From Brachionus manjavacas (taxonomy: Eukaryota > Rotifera > Eurotatoria > Ploima > Brachionidae): a stretch of DNA of 64,000 bases. Both the position numbers and the translations under genes were made by a program. Below are positions 26,600 to 41,510 of the stretch, one piece after another. The notes under the pieces were generated by a model that searched no databases, was not told the DNA's origin, and saw only the letters and a program-made list of their open reading frames with translations. The stretch lies in the NCBI GenBank assembly GCA_019054805.1, contig JAHQIY010000030.1:496001-560000 (forward strand), read 5' to 3'. How positions within the stretch are numbered: the stretch's first letter is position 1; each line of letters opens with the position of its first letter.

Positions 26600-29500
26600 C
26601 ATTTTTTACCACATTTTCTTATGGGCAACATGATTAACGAGACCTCCACTTACTTATTTTTTAACTTATTTACAACTTGAGTGACAAAGCGTCCATTTTT
26701 TACCACATTTACTAAAAGACAACATGATTAACGAGTCTTCCATTTACTTTTTCCTTCCTTATGATTTAATTGATTAACAAGGCGGTAATTTACTTATTTC
26801 TTTACTTATTGACAACTTGAGTGACAAAGCGTCCATTTTTTACCACATTTTCTAATGGACAACATGATTAACGAGACCTCCAATTACATTTTCCTTTCTT
26901 ATGATTTAATTGATTAACAAGGCGATAATTTACTAATTTCTTTAATTATAAACAACTTGAGTGACAAAGCGTCCATTTTTTACCACATTTACTAAAAGAC
27001 AACATGATTAACGAGTCTTCCATTTACTTTTTTCCTTCCTTATGATTTAATTGATTAACAAGGCGGTAATTTACTTATTTCTTTACTTATAAACAATTTG
27101 AGTGACAAAGCGTCCCATTTTTACCACATTTTCTTATGGGCAACATGATTAACGAGACCTCCACTTACTTATTTTTTAACTTATTTACAACTTGAGTGAC
27201 AAAGCGTCCATTTTTTACCACATTTACTAAAAGACAACATGATTAACGAGTCTTCCATTTACTTTTTTCCTTCCTTATGATTTAATTGATTAACAAGGCG
27301 GTAATTTACTTATTTCTTTACTTATTGACAACTTGAGTGACAAAGCGTCCATTTTTTACCACATTTTCTAATGGACAACATGATTAACGAGACCTCCACT
27401 TACTTATTTTTTAACTTATTTACAACTTGAGTGACAAAGCGTCCATTTTTTACCACATTTACTAAAAGACAACATGATTAACGAGTCTTCCATTTACTTT
27501 TTTCCTTCCTTATGATTTAATTGATTAACAAGGCGGTAATTTACTTATTTCTTTACTTATTGACAACTTGAGTGACAAAGCGTCCATTTTTTACCACATT
27601 TTCTAATGGACAACATGATTAACGAGACCTCCAATTACATTTTCCTTTCTTATGATTTAATTGATTAACAAGGCGATAATTTACTAATTTCTTTAATTAT
27701 AAACAACTTGAGTGACAAAGCGTCCATTTTTTACCACATTTACTAAAAGACAACATGATTAACGAGTCTTCCATTTACTTTTTTCCTTCCTTATGATTTA
27801 ATTGATTAACAAGGCGGTAATTTACTTATTTCTTTACTTATAAACAATTTGAGTGACAAAGCGTCCATTTTTTACCACATTTTCTTATGGGCAACATGAT
27901 TAACGAGACCTCCACTTACTTATTTTTTAACTTATTTACAACTTGAGTGACAAAGCGTCCATTTTTTACCACATTTACTAAAAGACAACATGATTAACGA
28001 GTCTTCCATTTACTTTTTTCCTTCCTTATGATTTAATTGATTAACAAGGCGGTAATTTACTTATTTCTTTACTTATTGACAACTTGAGTGACAAAGCGTC
28101 CATTTTTTATTTTTTCTAATGGACAACATGATTAACGAGACCTCCAATTACATTTTTCTTTCTTATGATTTAATTGATTAACAAGGCGATAATTTACTAA
28201 TTTCTTTAATTATAAACAATTTGAGTGACAAAGCGTCCATTTTTTACCCAATTTCCCAATGGACAACATGATTAACGAGTCATCCATTTACTTTTTCCTT
28301 CCTTATGATTTAATTGATTAACAAGGCGGTAATTTACTTATTTCTTTACTTATTGACAACTTGAGTGACAAAGCGTCCATTCTTTACCACATTTTCTTAT
28401 GGGCAACATGATTAACGAGACCTCCACTTACTTATTTTTTAACTTATTTACAACTTGAGTGACAAAGCGTCCATTTTATACCACATTTTCTAAAAGACAA
28501 CATGATAAATGAGACCTCCATTTAATTTTTTTCTTTCCTTATGATTTAATTGATTAACAAGGCGGTAATTTACTAATTTCTTTACTTATTGAAAACTTGA
28601 GTGACAAAGCGTCCAATTTTTATCACATTTTCTAATGGACAACATGATTAACGAGTCTTCCATTTACTTTTTTCCTTCCTTATGATTTAATTGATTAACA
28701 AGGCGGTTATTTACTTATTTCTTTACTTATTGACAACTTGAGTGACAAAGCGTCCATTTTTTACCACATTTTCTTATGGGCAACATGATTAACGAGACCT
28801 CCACTTACTTATTTTTTAACTTATTTACAACTTGAGTGACAAAGCGTCCATTTTTTACCACATTTACTAAAAGACAACATGATTAACGAGTCTTCCATTT
28901 ACTTTTTTCTTTCCTTATGAACTAATTGATTAACGAAGCGGGAGTTTACCTATTTCCTTACTTATTGACAACTTGAGTGACAAAGCGTCCTTTTTTTACC
29001 CAATTTCCCAATGGACAACATGATTAACGAGTCATTCATTTACTTTTTTCTTTCCTTATGAACTAATTGATTAACGAAGCGGGAATTTACCTATTTCCTT
29101 ACTTATTGACAACTTGAGTGACAAAGCGTCCATTTTTTACCACATTTTCTAATGGACAACATGATTAACGAGACCTCCATTTACATTTTTCTTTCCTTAT
29201 GATTTAATTGATTAACAAGGCGATAATTTACTAATTTCTTTAATTATAAACAATTTGAGTGACAAAGTTTCCATTTTTCACCTAATTTCCCAATGGACAA
29301 CATGATTAACGAGTCATTCATTTACTTTTTTCTTTCCTTATGAACTAATTGATTAACGAAGCGGTAATTTACTTATTTCTTTACTTATTGACAATTTGAG
29401 TGACAAAGCGTCCATTTTTTACCACATTTTCTTATGGGCAACATGATTAACGAGACCTCCACTTACTTATTTTTTAACTTATTTACAACTTGAGTGACAA

Positions 29501-32500
29501 AGCGTCCATTTTTTACCACATTTACTAAAAGACAACATGATTAACGAGTCTTCCATTTACTTTTTTCCTTCCTTATGATTTAATTGATTAACAAGGCGGT
29601 AATTTACTTATTTCTTTACTTATTGACAACTTGAGTGACAAAGCGTCCATTTTTTACCACATTTTCTAATGGACAACATGATTAACGAGACCTCCAATTA
29701 CATTTTTCTTTCTTATGATTTAATTGATTAACAAGGCGATAATTTACTAATTTCTTTAATTATAAACAATTTGAGTGACAAAGCGTCCATTTTTTACCCA
29801 ATTTCCCAATGGACAACATGATTAACGAGTCTTCCATTTACTTTTTTCCTTCCTTATGATTTAATTGATTAACAAGGCGGTAATTTACTTATTTCTTTAC
29901 TTATTGACAACTTGAGTGACAAAGCGTCCATTCTTTACCACATTTTCTTATGGGCAACATGATTAACGAGACCTCCACTTACTTATTTTTTAACTTATTT
30001 ACAACTTGAGTGACAAAGCGTCCATTTTATACCACATTTTCTAAAAGACAACACGATAAATGAGACCTCCATTTACTTTTTTCTTTCCTTATGATTTAAT
30101 TGATTAACAAGGCGGTAATTTACTAATTTCTTTACTTATTGAAAACTTGAGTGACAAAGCGTCCAATTTTTATCACATTTTCTAATGGACAACATGATTA
30201 ACGAGTCTTCCATTTACTTTTTCCTTCCTTATGATTTAATTGATTAACAAGGCGGTTATTTACTTATTTCTTTACTTATTGACAACTTGAGTGACAAAGC
30301 GTCCATTTTTTACCACATTTTCTTATGGGCAACATGATTAACGAGACCTCCACTTACTTATTTTTTAACTTATTTACAACTTGAGTGAAAAAGCGTCCAT
30401 TTTTTACCACATTTTCTTATGGGCAACATGATTATCGAGACCTCCACTTACTTATTTTTTAACTTATTTACAACTTGAGTGACAAAGCGTCCATTTTTTA
30501 CCACTATTTCTAAAAGACAACATGATAAACGAGACCTCCATTTAATTTTTTTCTTTCCTTATGATTTAATTGATTAACAAGGCGGTAATTTACTTATTTC
30601 TTTACTTATTGAAAACTTGAGTGACAAAGCGTCCAATTTTTATCACATTTTCTAATGGACAACATGATTAACGAGTCTTCCATTTACTTTTTTCCTTCCT
30701 TATGATTTAATTGATTAACAAGGCGGTAATTTACTTATTTCTTTACTTATTGACAACTTGAGTGACAAAGCGTCCATTTTTTACCACATTTTCTTATGGG
30801 CAACATGATTAACGAGACCTCCACTTACTTATTTTTTAACTTATTTACAACTTGAGTGACAAAGCGTCCATTTTTTACCACATTTTCTTATGGGCAACAT
30901 GATTAACGAGACCTCCACTTACTTATTTTTTAACTTATTTACAACTTGAGTGACAAAGCGTCCATTTTTTACCACATTTTCTAAAAGACAACATGATAAA
31001 CGAGACCTCCATTTAATTTTTTTCTTTCCTTATGATTTAATTGATTAACAAGGCGGTAATTTACTTATTTCTTTACTTATTGACAACTTGAGTGACAAAG
31101 CGTCCATTTTTTACCACATTTTCTTATGGGCAACATGATTAACGAGACCTCCACTTACTTATTTTTTAACTTTTTTACAACTTGAGTGAAAACGCGTCCA
31201 TTTTTTACCACATTTTCTAAAAGACAACATGATTAACGAGACCTCCATTTACATTTTTCTTTCCTTATGATTTAATTGATTAACAAGGCGATAATTTACT
31301 AATTTCTTTAACTATAAATAATTTGAGTGACAAAGCGTCCATTTTTTCCTAATTTCCCAATGGACAACATGATTAACGAGTCTTTCAATTACTTTTTTCT
31401 TACCTTATGATTTAATTGATTAAAAAGGCGGTAATTTACTTATTTCTTTACTTATTGACAACTTGAGTGACAAAGCGTCCAATTTTTATCACATTTTCTA
31501 ATGGACAACATGATTAACGAGACCTCCATTTAATTTTTTTCTATCCTTATGAACTAATTGATTAACGAAGCGGGAATTTACCTATTTCCTTACTTATTGA
31601 CAACTTGAGCGACAAAGCGTCCATTTTTTACCTAATTTCCCAATGGACAACATGATTAACGAGTCTTCCATTTACTTTTTTCTTTCCTTATGATTTAATT
31701 GATTAACAAGGCGATAATTTACTTATTTCTTTACTTATTGACAACTTGGGTGACAAAGCGTCCATTTTTTACCACATTTTCTAATGGGCAATATGATTAA
31801 CGAGACCTCCATTTACTTATTTTTAACTTTTTGACAACTTGAGTGACAAAGCTTTTATTTTTTACCTTATTTCCTAATAGACAACATGATTGACGAGAAC
31901 TTCTTTTAATTTTTTCTTTCCTTATGAACTAATTGATTAACGAAGCGGGAGTTTACCTATTTCCTTACTTATTGACAACTTGAGTGACAAAGCGTCCTTT
32001 TTTTACCCAATTTCCCAATGGACAACATGATTAACGAGTCATTCATTTACTTTTTTCTTTCCTTATGAACTAATTGATTAACGAAGCGGGAATTTACCTA
32101 TTTCCTTACTTATTGACAACTTGAGTGACAAAGCGTCCATTTTTTACCTAATTTTCTAATAGACAACATGATTAACGAGACCTCCATTTACATTTTTCTT
32201 TCCTTTTGATTTAATTGATTAACAAGGCGATAATTTACTAATTTCTTTAATTATAAACAATTTGAGTGACAAAGCGTCCATTTTTTACCCAATTTCCCAA
32301 TGGACAACATGATTAACGAGTCTTCCATTTACTTTTTTCCTTCCTTATGATTTAATTGATTAACAAGGCGGTAATTTACTTATTTCTTTACTTATTGACA
32401 ACTTGAGTGACAAAGCGTCCATTTTTTACCACATTTTCTTATGGGCAATATGATTAACGAGACCTCCACTTTCTTATTTTTTAACTTATTTACAACTTGA

Positions 32501-34600
32501 GTGACAAAGCGTCCATTTTTTACCACATTTACTAAAAGACAACATGATTAACGAGTCTTCCATTTACTTTTTTCCTTCCTTATGATTTAATTGATTAACA
32601 AGGCGGTAATTTACTTATTTCTTTACTTATTGACAACTTGAGTGACAAAGCGTCCATTTTTTACCACATTTTCTAATGGACAACATGATTAACGAGACCT
32701 CCAATTACATTTTTCTTTCTTATGATTTAATTGATTAACAAGGCGATAATTTACTAATTTCTTTGATTATAAACAATTTGAGTGACAAAGCGTCCATTTT
32801 TTACCCAATTTCCCAATGGACAACATGATTAACGAGTCTTCCATTTACTTTTTTCCTTCCTTATGATTTAATTGATAAACAAGGCGGTAATTTACTTATT
32901 TCTTTACTTATTGACAACTTGAGTGACAAAGCGTCCATTCTTTACCACATTTTCTTATGGGCAACATGATTAACGAGACCTCCACTTACTTATTTTTTAA
33001 CTTATTTACAACTTGAGTGACAAAGCGTCCATTTTTTACCACATTTTCTAATGGACAATTTGGTTAATGAGACGGTAATTTACTTATTTCTTTCCTTATG
33101 ATTTAATTGATTAACAAGGCGGTAATTTACTAATTTCTTTACTTATTGAAAACTTGAGTGACAAAGCGTCCAATTTTTATCACATTTTCTAATGGACAAC
33201 ATGATTAACGAGTCTTCCATTTACTTTTTTCCTTCCTTATGATTTAATTGATTAACAAGGCGGTAATTTACTTATTTCTTTACTTATTGACAACTTGAGT
33301 GACAAAGCGTCCATTTTTTACCACATTTTCTTATGGGCAACATGATTAACGAGACCTCCACTTACTTATTTTTTAACTAATTTACAACTTGAGTGAAAAA
33401 GCGTCCATTTTTTTACCACATTTTTTTATGGGCAACATGATTAACGAGACCTCCACTTACTTATTTTTTAACTTATTTACAACTTGAGTGACAAAGCGTC
33501 CATTTTTTACCACATTTTCTTATGGGCAACATGATTAACGAGACCTCCACTTACTTATTTTTTAACTTATTTACAACTTGAGTGACAAAGCGTCCATTTT
33601 TTACCTTATTTTCTAATGGACAACATGATTGACGAGACCTCCAATTACTTTATTCTTTCCTTATTAACTAATTGATTAACGAAGCGGGAATTTACCTATT
33701 TCCTTACTTTTTGACAACTTGAGTGACAAAGCGTCCATTTTTTACCTAATTTTCTCATGGGCAACATGATAAACGAGACCTCCACTTACTTATTTTTTAA
33801 CTTATTTATAACTTGAGTGAGAAAGTGTCCATTTTTTACCACATTTTCTAAAAGACAACATGATAGAAGAGACCTCCATTTAATTTTTTCTTTCCTCATG
33901 AACTAATTGATTAATGAGGCGGGAATTTACCTATTTTCTTATTTATTGACAACTTGAGTGACAAAGCGTTTATTTTTTACCACATTTTCTAATGGACAAC
34001 ATGATTAACGAGACCTTCATTTAGTTTTTTCTTTCCTTATGAACTAATTGATTAACGAAGCGGGAATTTACCTATTTCCTTACTTATTGACAACTTGAGT
34101 GAAAACGCGTCCATTTTTTACCACATTTTCTAAAAGACAACATGATTAACGAGACCTCCATTTACATTTTTCTTTCCTTATGATTTAATTGATTAACAAG
34201 GCGATAATTTACTAATTTCTTTAATTATAAATAATTTGAGTGACAAAGCGTCCATTTTTTCCTAATTTCCCAATGGACAACATGATTAACGAGTCTTTCA
34301 ATTACTTTTTTCTTACCTTATGATTTAATTGATTAAAAAGGCGGTAATTTACTTATTTCTTTACTTATTGACAACTTGAGTGACAAAGCGTCCATTTTTT
34401 ACCACATTTTCTTATGGGCAATATGATTAACGAGACCTCCACTTACTTATTTTTTAACTTATTTACAACTTGAGTGACAAAGCGTCCATTTTTTACCACT
34501 ATTTCTAAAAGACAACATGATTAACGAGACCTCCATTTACTTTTTTCTTTCCTTATGATTTAATTGATTAACAAGGCGGTAATTTACTTATTTCTTTACT
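26600..34600. repeat. Satellite domain 4: TTATGGGCAACATG higher-order block
   Basis: No gene. The block is marked by the monomer joins TTATGGGCAACATG and AACTTATTTACAACTTGAG and by ACATTTACTAAAAGACAAC, which are absent or rare elsewhere. They recur in a fixed order with TTCCTTCCTTATGATTTAATT monomers, indicating multi-monomer higher-order units copied repeatedly. Edges are approximate. At ~31,300-32,400 the order seen around 25,390-26,500 returns. Confidence 0.85.
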
Positions 34601-37600
34601 TATGGATAATTTAAGTGACAAAGCGTCTTTTTTTTACTTTATTTTCTAATGGACGATATGATTGACGAGTCCTCTTTTTATTTTTACCTTTCTTAATGAA
34701 CAGCTTGATTTACAAGGCATCATTTACTTATTTTTTAACTTGTTGACAACTTTAGTGACAAAGCGTCCATTTTTTACCTTATTTCCTAATGGACAACATG
34801 ATATACGAGACCTCCATTTAATTTTTTTCTTTCCTTATGATTTAATTGATTAACAAGGCGGTAATTTACTTATTTCTTTACTTATTGAAAACTTGAGTGA
34901 CAAAGCGTCCAATTTTTATCACATTTTCTAATGGACAACATGATTAACGAGACCTCCATTTACTTATTTCCTTACTTATTTACAACTTGAGTGACAAAAC
35001 GTCCATTTTTTACCTAATTTTCTAATGGACAACATGATTTACGAGACCTCCAATTATTTTTTTCTTTCCTCATGAACTAATTGATAAATGAGGCGGGAAT
35101 TTACTAATTTCTTTACTAATGGATAATTTAAGTGACAAAGCGTCTTTTTTTTACTTTATTTTCTAATGGACTACATGATTGACGAGTCCTCTTTTTACTT
35201 TTTTCTTTCTTTATGATTTAATTGATTAACAAGGCGGTATTTCACTTATTTCTTTACATTTTGACAACTTGAGTGACAAAACGTCCATTTTTTACCTTAT
35301 TTTCTAAAAGACAATATCATTGACGAGACCTCCATTTACTTTTTTCTTTCCTCATGAACAGCTTGATTTACGAGGCATCATTTACTTATTTTTTAACTTA
35401 TTGACAACTTGAGTGACAAAGAGTCCATTTTTTACCTTATTTCCTAATGGACAACATGATATACGAGACCTTCATTTAGTTTTTTCTTTCCTTATGAACT
35501 AATTGATTAAGGAAGCGGGAATTTACCTATTTCCTTAATGATTGACAACTTGAGTGATAAAGCTTCCATTTTTTACCTAATTTTCTAATGGACAACATGA
35601 TTAACGAGACCTCCATTTACTTTTTTCTTTCCTCATGAACTAATTGATAAATGAGGCGGGAATTTACTAATTTCTTTACTTATAAACAATTTGAGTGACA
35701 AAGCGTCCATTTTTTACCTTATTTCCTAATGGACAACATGATTAACGAGACCTTCATTTACTTTTTTCTTTCCTTATGATTTAATTGATTAACAAGGCGG
35801 TAATTTACTTATTTCTTTACATTTTGACAATTTGAGTGACAAAACGTCCATTTTTTACCTTATTTTCTAATAGACAATATCATTGACGAGACCTCCATTT
35901 ACTTTTTTCTTTCCTCATGAACTAATTGATTAATGAGGCGGGAATTTACTAATTTCTGTACTAATGGATAATTTAAGTGACAAAGCGTCTTTTTTTTACT
36001 TTATTTTCTAATGGACTACATGATTGACGAGTCCTCTTTTTACTCTTTTCTTTCTTTATGATTTAATTGATTAACAAGGCGGTATTTCACTTATTTCTTT
36101 ACATTTTGACAACTTGAGTGACAAAACGTCCATTTTCTACCTTATTTTCTAAAAGACAATATCATTGACGAGACCTCCATTTACTTTTTTCTTTCCTCAT
36201 GAACAGCTTGATTTACGAGGCATCATTTACTTATTTTTTAACTTATTGACAACTTGAGTGACAAAGAGTCCATTTTTTACCTTATTTCCTAATGGACAAC
36301 ATGATATACGAGACCTTCATTTAGTTTTTTCTTTCCTTATGAACTAATTGATTAAGGAAGCGGGAATTTACCTATATCCTTACTGATTGACAACTTGAGT
36401 GATAAAGCTTCCATTTTTTACCTAATTTTCTAATGGACAACATGATTAACGAGACCTCCATTTACTTTTTTCTTTCCTCATGAACTAATTGATTAATGAG
36501 GCGGGAATTTACTAATTTCTGTACTTATAAACAATTTGAGTGACAAAACGTCCATTTTTTACCTTATTTTCTAATAGACAATATCATTGACGAGACCTCC
36601 ATTTACTTTTTTCTTTCCTCATGAACAGCTTGATTTACGAGGCATCATTTACTTATTTTTAACTTATTGACAACTTGAGTGACAAAGCGTCCATTTTTTA
36701 CCTTATTTCCTAATGGACAACATGATATACGAGACCTTCATTTAGTTTTTTCTTTCCTTATGAACTAATTGATTAAGGAAGCGGGAATTTACCTATTTCC
36801 TTACTGATTGACAACTTGAGTGATAAAGCTTCCATTTTTACCTAATTTTCTAATGGACAACATGATTAACGAGACCTCCATTTACTTTTTTCTTTCCTCA
36901 TGAACTAATTGATATATGAGGCGGGAATTTACTAATTTCTTTACTTATAAACAATTTGAGTGACAAAGCGTCCATTTGTTACCTTATTTCCTAATGGACA
37001 ACATGATTAACGAGACCTTCATTTACTTTTTCTTTCCTTATGATTTAATTGATTAACAAGGCGGTAATTTACTTATTTCTTTACATTTTGACAATTTGAG
37101 TGACAAAACGTCCATTTTTTACCTTATTTTCTAATAGACAATATCATTGACGAGACCTCCATTTACTTTTTCTTTCCTCATGAACTAATTGATTAATGAG
37201 GCGGGAATTTACTAATTTCTGTACTTATAAACAATTTGAGTGACAAAACGTCCATTTTTTACCTTATTTTCTAATAGACAATATCATTGACGAGACCTCC
37301 ATTTACTTTTTTCTTTCCTCATGAACAGCTTGATTTACGAGGCATCATTTACTTATTTTTTAACTTATTGACAACTTGAGTGACAAAGCGTCCATTTTTT
37401 ACCTTATTTCCTAATGGACAACATGATATACGAGACCTTCATTTAGTTTTTTCTTTCCTTATGAACTAATTGATTAAGGAAGCGGGAATTTACCTATTTC
37501 CTTACTGATTGACAACTTGAGTGATAAAGCTTCCATTTTTTACCTTATTTTCTAATGGACAACATGATTGACGAGACCTCAAATTACTTTATTCTTTCCT

Positions 37601-40600
37601 TATTAACTAATTGATTAACGAGTCGTCAATTTACTAATTTCTTTAATTATAAACAATTTGAGTGACAAAGCGTCCATTTTTTACCTTATTTTCTAATGGA
37701 CAACATGATTGACGAGACCTCCAATTACTTTTTTATTTCCACATGAACTAATTGATAAATGAGGCGGGAATTTACTAATTTCTTTACTTATAAACAATTT
37801 GAGTGACAAAGCGTCCATTTTTTACCTTATTTCCTAATGGACAACATGATTAACGAGACCTTCATTTACTTTTTTCTTTCCTTATGATTTAATTGATTAA
37901 CAAGGCGGTAATTTACTTATTTCTTTACATTTTGACAATTTGAGTGACAAAACGTCCATTTTTTACCTTATTTTCTAATAGACAATATCATTGACGAGAC
38001 CTCCATTTACTTTTTCTTTCCTCATGAACAGCTTGATTTTCGTGGCATCATTTACTTATTTTATAACTTATTGACAACTTGAGTGACAAAGCGTCCATTT
38101 TTTACCTTATTTCCTAATGGACAACATGATATACGAGACCTTCATTTAGTTTTTTCTTTCCTCATGAACTAATTGATTAATGAGGCGGGAATTTACTAAT
38201 TTCTGTACTTATAAACAATTTGAGTGACAAAACGTCCATTTTTTACCTTATTTTCTAATAGACAATATCATTGACGAGACCTCCATTTACTTTTTTCTTT
38301 CCTCATGAACTAATTGATTAATGAGGCATCATTTACTTATTTTTTAACTTATTGACAACTTGAGTGACAAAGCGTCCATTTTTTACCTTATTTCCTAATG
38401 GACAACATGATATACGAGACCTTCATTTAGTTTTTTCTTTCCTTATGAACTAATTGATTAAGGAAGCGGGAATTTACCTATTTCCTTACTGATTGACAAC
38501 TTGAGTGATAAAGCTTCCATTTTTTACCTAATTTTCTAATGGACAACATGATTAACGAGACCTCCATTTACTTTTTTCTTTCCTCATGAACTAATTGATT
38601 AATGAGGCGGGAATTTACTAATTTCTGTACTTATAAACAATTTGAGTGACAAAACGTCCATTTTTTACCTTATTTTCTAATAGACAATATCATTGACGAG
38701 ACCTCCATTTACTTTTTTCTTTCCTCATGAACAGCTTGATTTACGAGGCATCATTTACTTATTTTTTAACTTATTGACAACTTGAGTGACAAAGCGTCCA
38801 TTTTTTACCTTATTTCCTAATGGACAACATGATTAACGAGACCTACATTTACTTTTTTCTTACCTTATGAACTAATTGATTAACGAAGCAGGAATTTACC
38901 TATTTCCTTACTTATTGACAACTTGAGTGATAAAACTTCCATTTTTTACCTAATTTTCTAATGGACAACATGATTTACGAGACCTCCAATTACTTTTTTC
39001 TTTCCTCATGAACTAATTGATAAATGAGGCGGGAATTTACTAATTTCTTTACTTATAAACAATTTGAGTGACAAAGCGTCCATTTTTTACCTTATTTCCT
39101 AATGGACAACATGATTAACGAGACCTTCATTTACTTTTTTCTTTCCTTATGATTTAATTGATTAACAAGGCGGTAATTTACTTATTTCTTTACATTTTGA
39201 CAATTTGAGTGACAAAACGTCCATTTTTTACCTTATTTTCTAATAGACAATATCATTGACGAGACCTCCATTTACTTTTTTCTTTCCTCATGAACTAATT
39301 GATTAATGAGGCGGGAATTTACTAATTTCTGTACTTAAAAACAATTTGAGTGACAAAACGTCCATTTTTTACCTTATTTTCTAATAGACAATATCATTGA
39401 CGAGACCTCCATTTACTTTTTTCTTTCCTCATGAACAGCTTGATTTACGAGGCATCATTTACTTATTTTTTAACTTATTGACAACTTGAGTGACAAAGCG
39501 TCCATTTTTTACCTTATTTCCTAATGGACAACATGATATACGAGACCTTCATTTAGTTTTTTCTTTCCTTATGAACTAATTGATTAAGGAAGCGGGAATT
39601 TACCTATTTCCTTACTGATTGACAACTTGAGTGATAAAGCTTCCATTTTTTACCTAATTTTCTAATGGACAACATGATTAACGAGACCTCCATTTACTTT
39701 TTTCTTTCCTCATGAACTAATTGATAAATGAGGCGGGAATTTACTAATTTCTTTACTTATAAACAATTTGAGTGACAAAGCGTCCATTTTTTACCTTATT
39801 TCCTAATGGACAACATGATTAACGAGACCTTCATTTACTTTTTCTTTCCTTATGATTTAATTGATTAACAAGGCGGTAATTTACTTATTTCTTTACATTT
39901 TGACAATTTGAGTGACAAAACGTCCATTTTTTACCTTATTTTCTAATAGACAATATCATTGACGAGACCTCCATTTACTTTTTTCTTTCCTCATGAACAG
40001 CTTGATTTACGAGGCATCATTTACTTATTTTTTAACTTATTGACAACTTGAGTGACAAAGCGTCCATTTTTTACCTTATTTCCTAATGGACAACATGATA
40101 TACGAGACCTTCATTTAGTTTTTTCTTTCCTTATGAACTAATTGATTAAGGAAGCGGGAATTTACCTATTTCCTTACTGATTGACAACTTGAGTGATAAA
40201 GCTTCCATTTTTTACCTAATTTTCTAATGGACAACATGATTAACGAGACCTCCATTTACTTTTTTCTTTCCTCATGAACTAATTGATTAATGAGGCGGGA
40301 ATTTACTAATTTCTGTACTTATAAACAATTTGAGTGACAAAACGTCCATTTTTTACCTTATTTTCTAATAGACAATATCATTGACGAGACCTCCATTTAC
40401 TTTTTTCTTTCCTCATGAACTAATTGATTAATGAGGCGGGAATTTACTAATTTCCTTACTGATTGACAACTTGAGTGATAAAGCTTCCATTTTTTACCTA
40501 ATTTTCTAATGGACAACATGATTAACGAGACCTTCATTTACTTTTTTCTTTCCTTATGATTTAATTGATTAACAAGGCGGTAATTTACTTATTTCTTTAC

Positions 40601-41510
40601 ATTTTGACAATTTGAGTGACAAAACGTCCATTTTTTACCTTATTTCCTAATGGACAACATGATTAACGAGACCTTCATTTACTTTTTTCTTTCCTTATGA
40701 TTTAATTGATTAACAAGGCGGTAATTTACTTATTTCTTTACATTTTGACAATTTGAGTGACAAAACGTCCATTTTTTACCTTATTTTCTAATAGACAATA
40801 TCATTGACGAGACCTCCATTTACTTTTTTCTTTCCTCATGAACAGCTTGATTTACGAGGCATCATTTACTTATTTTTTAACTTATTGACAACTTGAGTGA
40901 CAAAGCGTCCATTTTTTACCTTATTTCCTAATGGACAACATGATATACGAGACCTTCATTTAGTTTTTTCTTTCCTTATGAACTAATTGATTAAGGAAGC
41001 GGGAATTTACCTATTTCCTTACTGATTGACAACTTGAGTGATAAAGCTTCCATTTTTTACCTAATTTTCTAATGGACAACATGATTAACGAGACCTCCAT
41101 TTACTTTTTTCTTTCCTCATGAACTAATTGATTTATGAGGCGGGAATTTACTAATTTCTGTATTTATAAACAATTTGAGTGACAAAACGTCCATTTTTTA
41201 CCTTATTTTCTAATAGACAATATCATTGACGAGACCTCCATTTACTTTTTTCTTTCCTCATGAACAGCTTGATTTACGAGGCATCATTTACTTATTTTTT
41301 AACTTATTGACAACTTGAGTGACAAAGCGTCCATTTTTTACCTTATTTCCTAATGGACAACATGATATACGAGACCTTCATTTAGTTTTTTCTTTCCTCA
41401 TGAACTAATTGATTAATGAGGCGGGAATTTACTAATTTCTTTACTTATAAACAATTTGAGTGACAAAACGTCCATTTTTTACCTTATTTTCTAATAGACA
41501 ATATCATTAC
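34601..41510. repeat. Satellite domain 5: GATATACGAG higher-order block
   Basis: No gene. Diagnostic monomers are GATATACGAGACCTTCATT, GACAATATCATTGACGAG and CAGCTTGATTTACGAGGC. GATATACGAG occurs at 34,800, 35,458, 36,303, 36,724, 37,425, 38,128, 38,409, 39,535, 40,097, 40,942 and 41,364. After the first interval every spacing is close to a multiple of 141 bp. The block stops abruptly at ~41,505-41,512, where GACAATATCATT is joined out of phase to ACCTACTTCTTTCCC. Confidence 0.88.

Noticed and set aside
9523-34600. CENP-B-box-like sequence in the monomer GATTAACGAAGCGGGAA
   Set aside because: Only the AxxCGGG half matches. The TTCG half of the box is GATT here, so the essential bases are not present.
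34662-34853. 63-codon frames in the satellite at 34,662 and 53,139
   Set aside because: Chance open frames through satellite monomers, without protein-like features.
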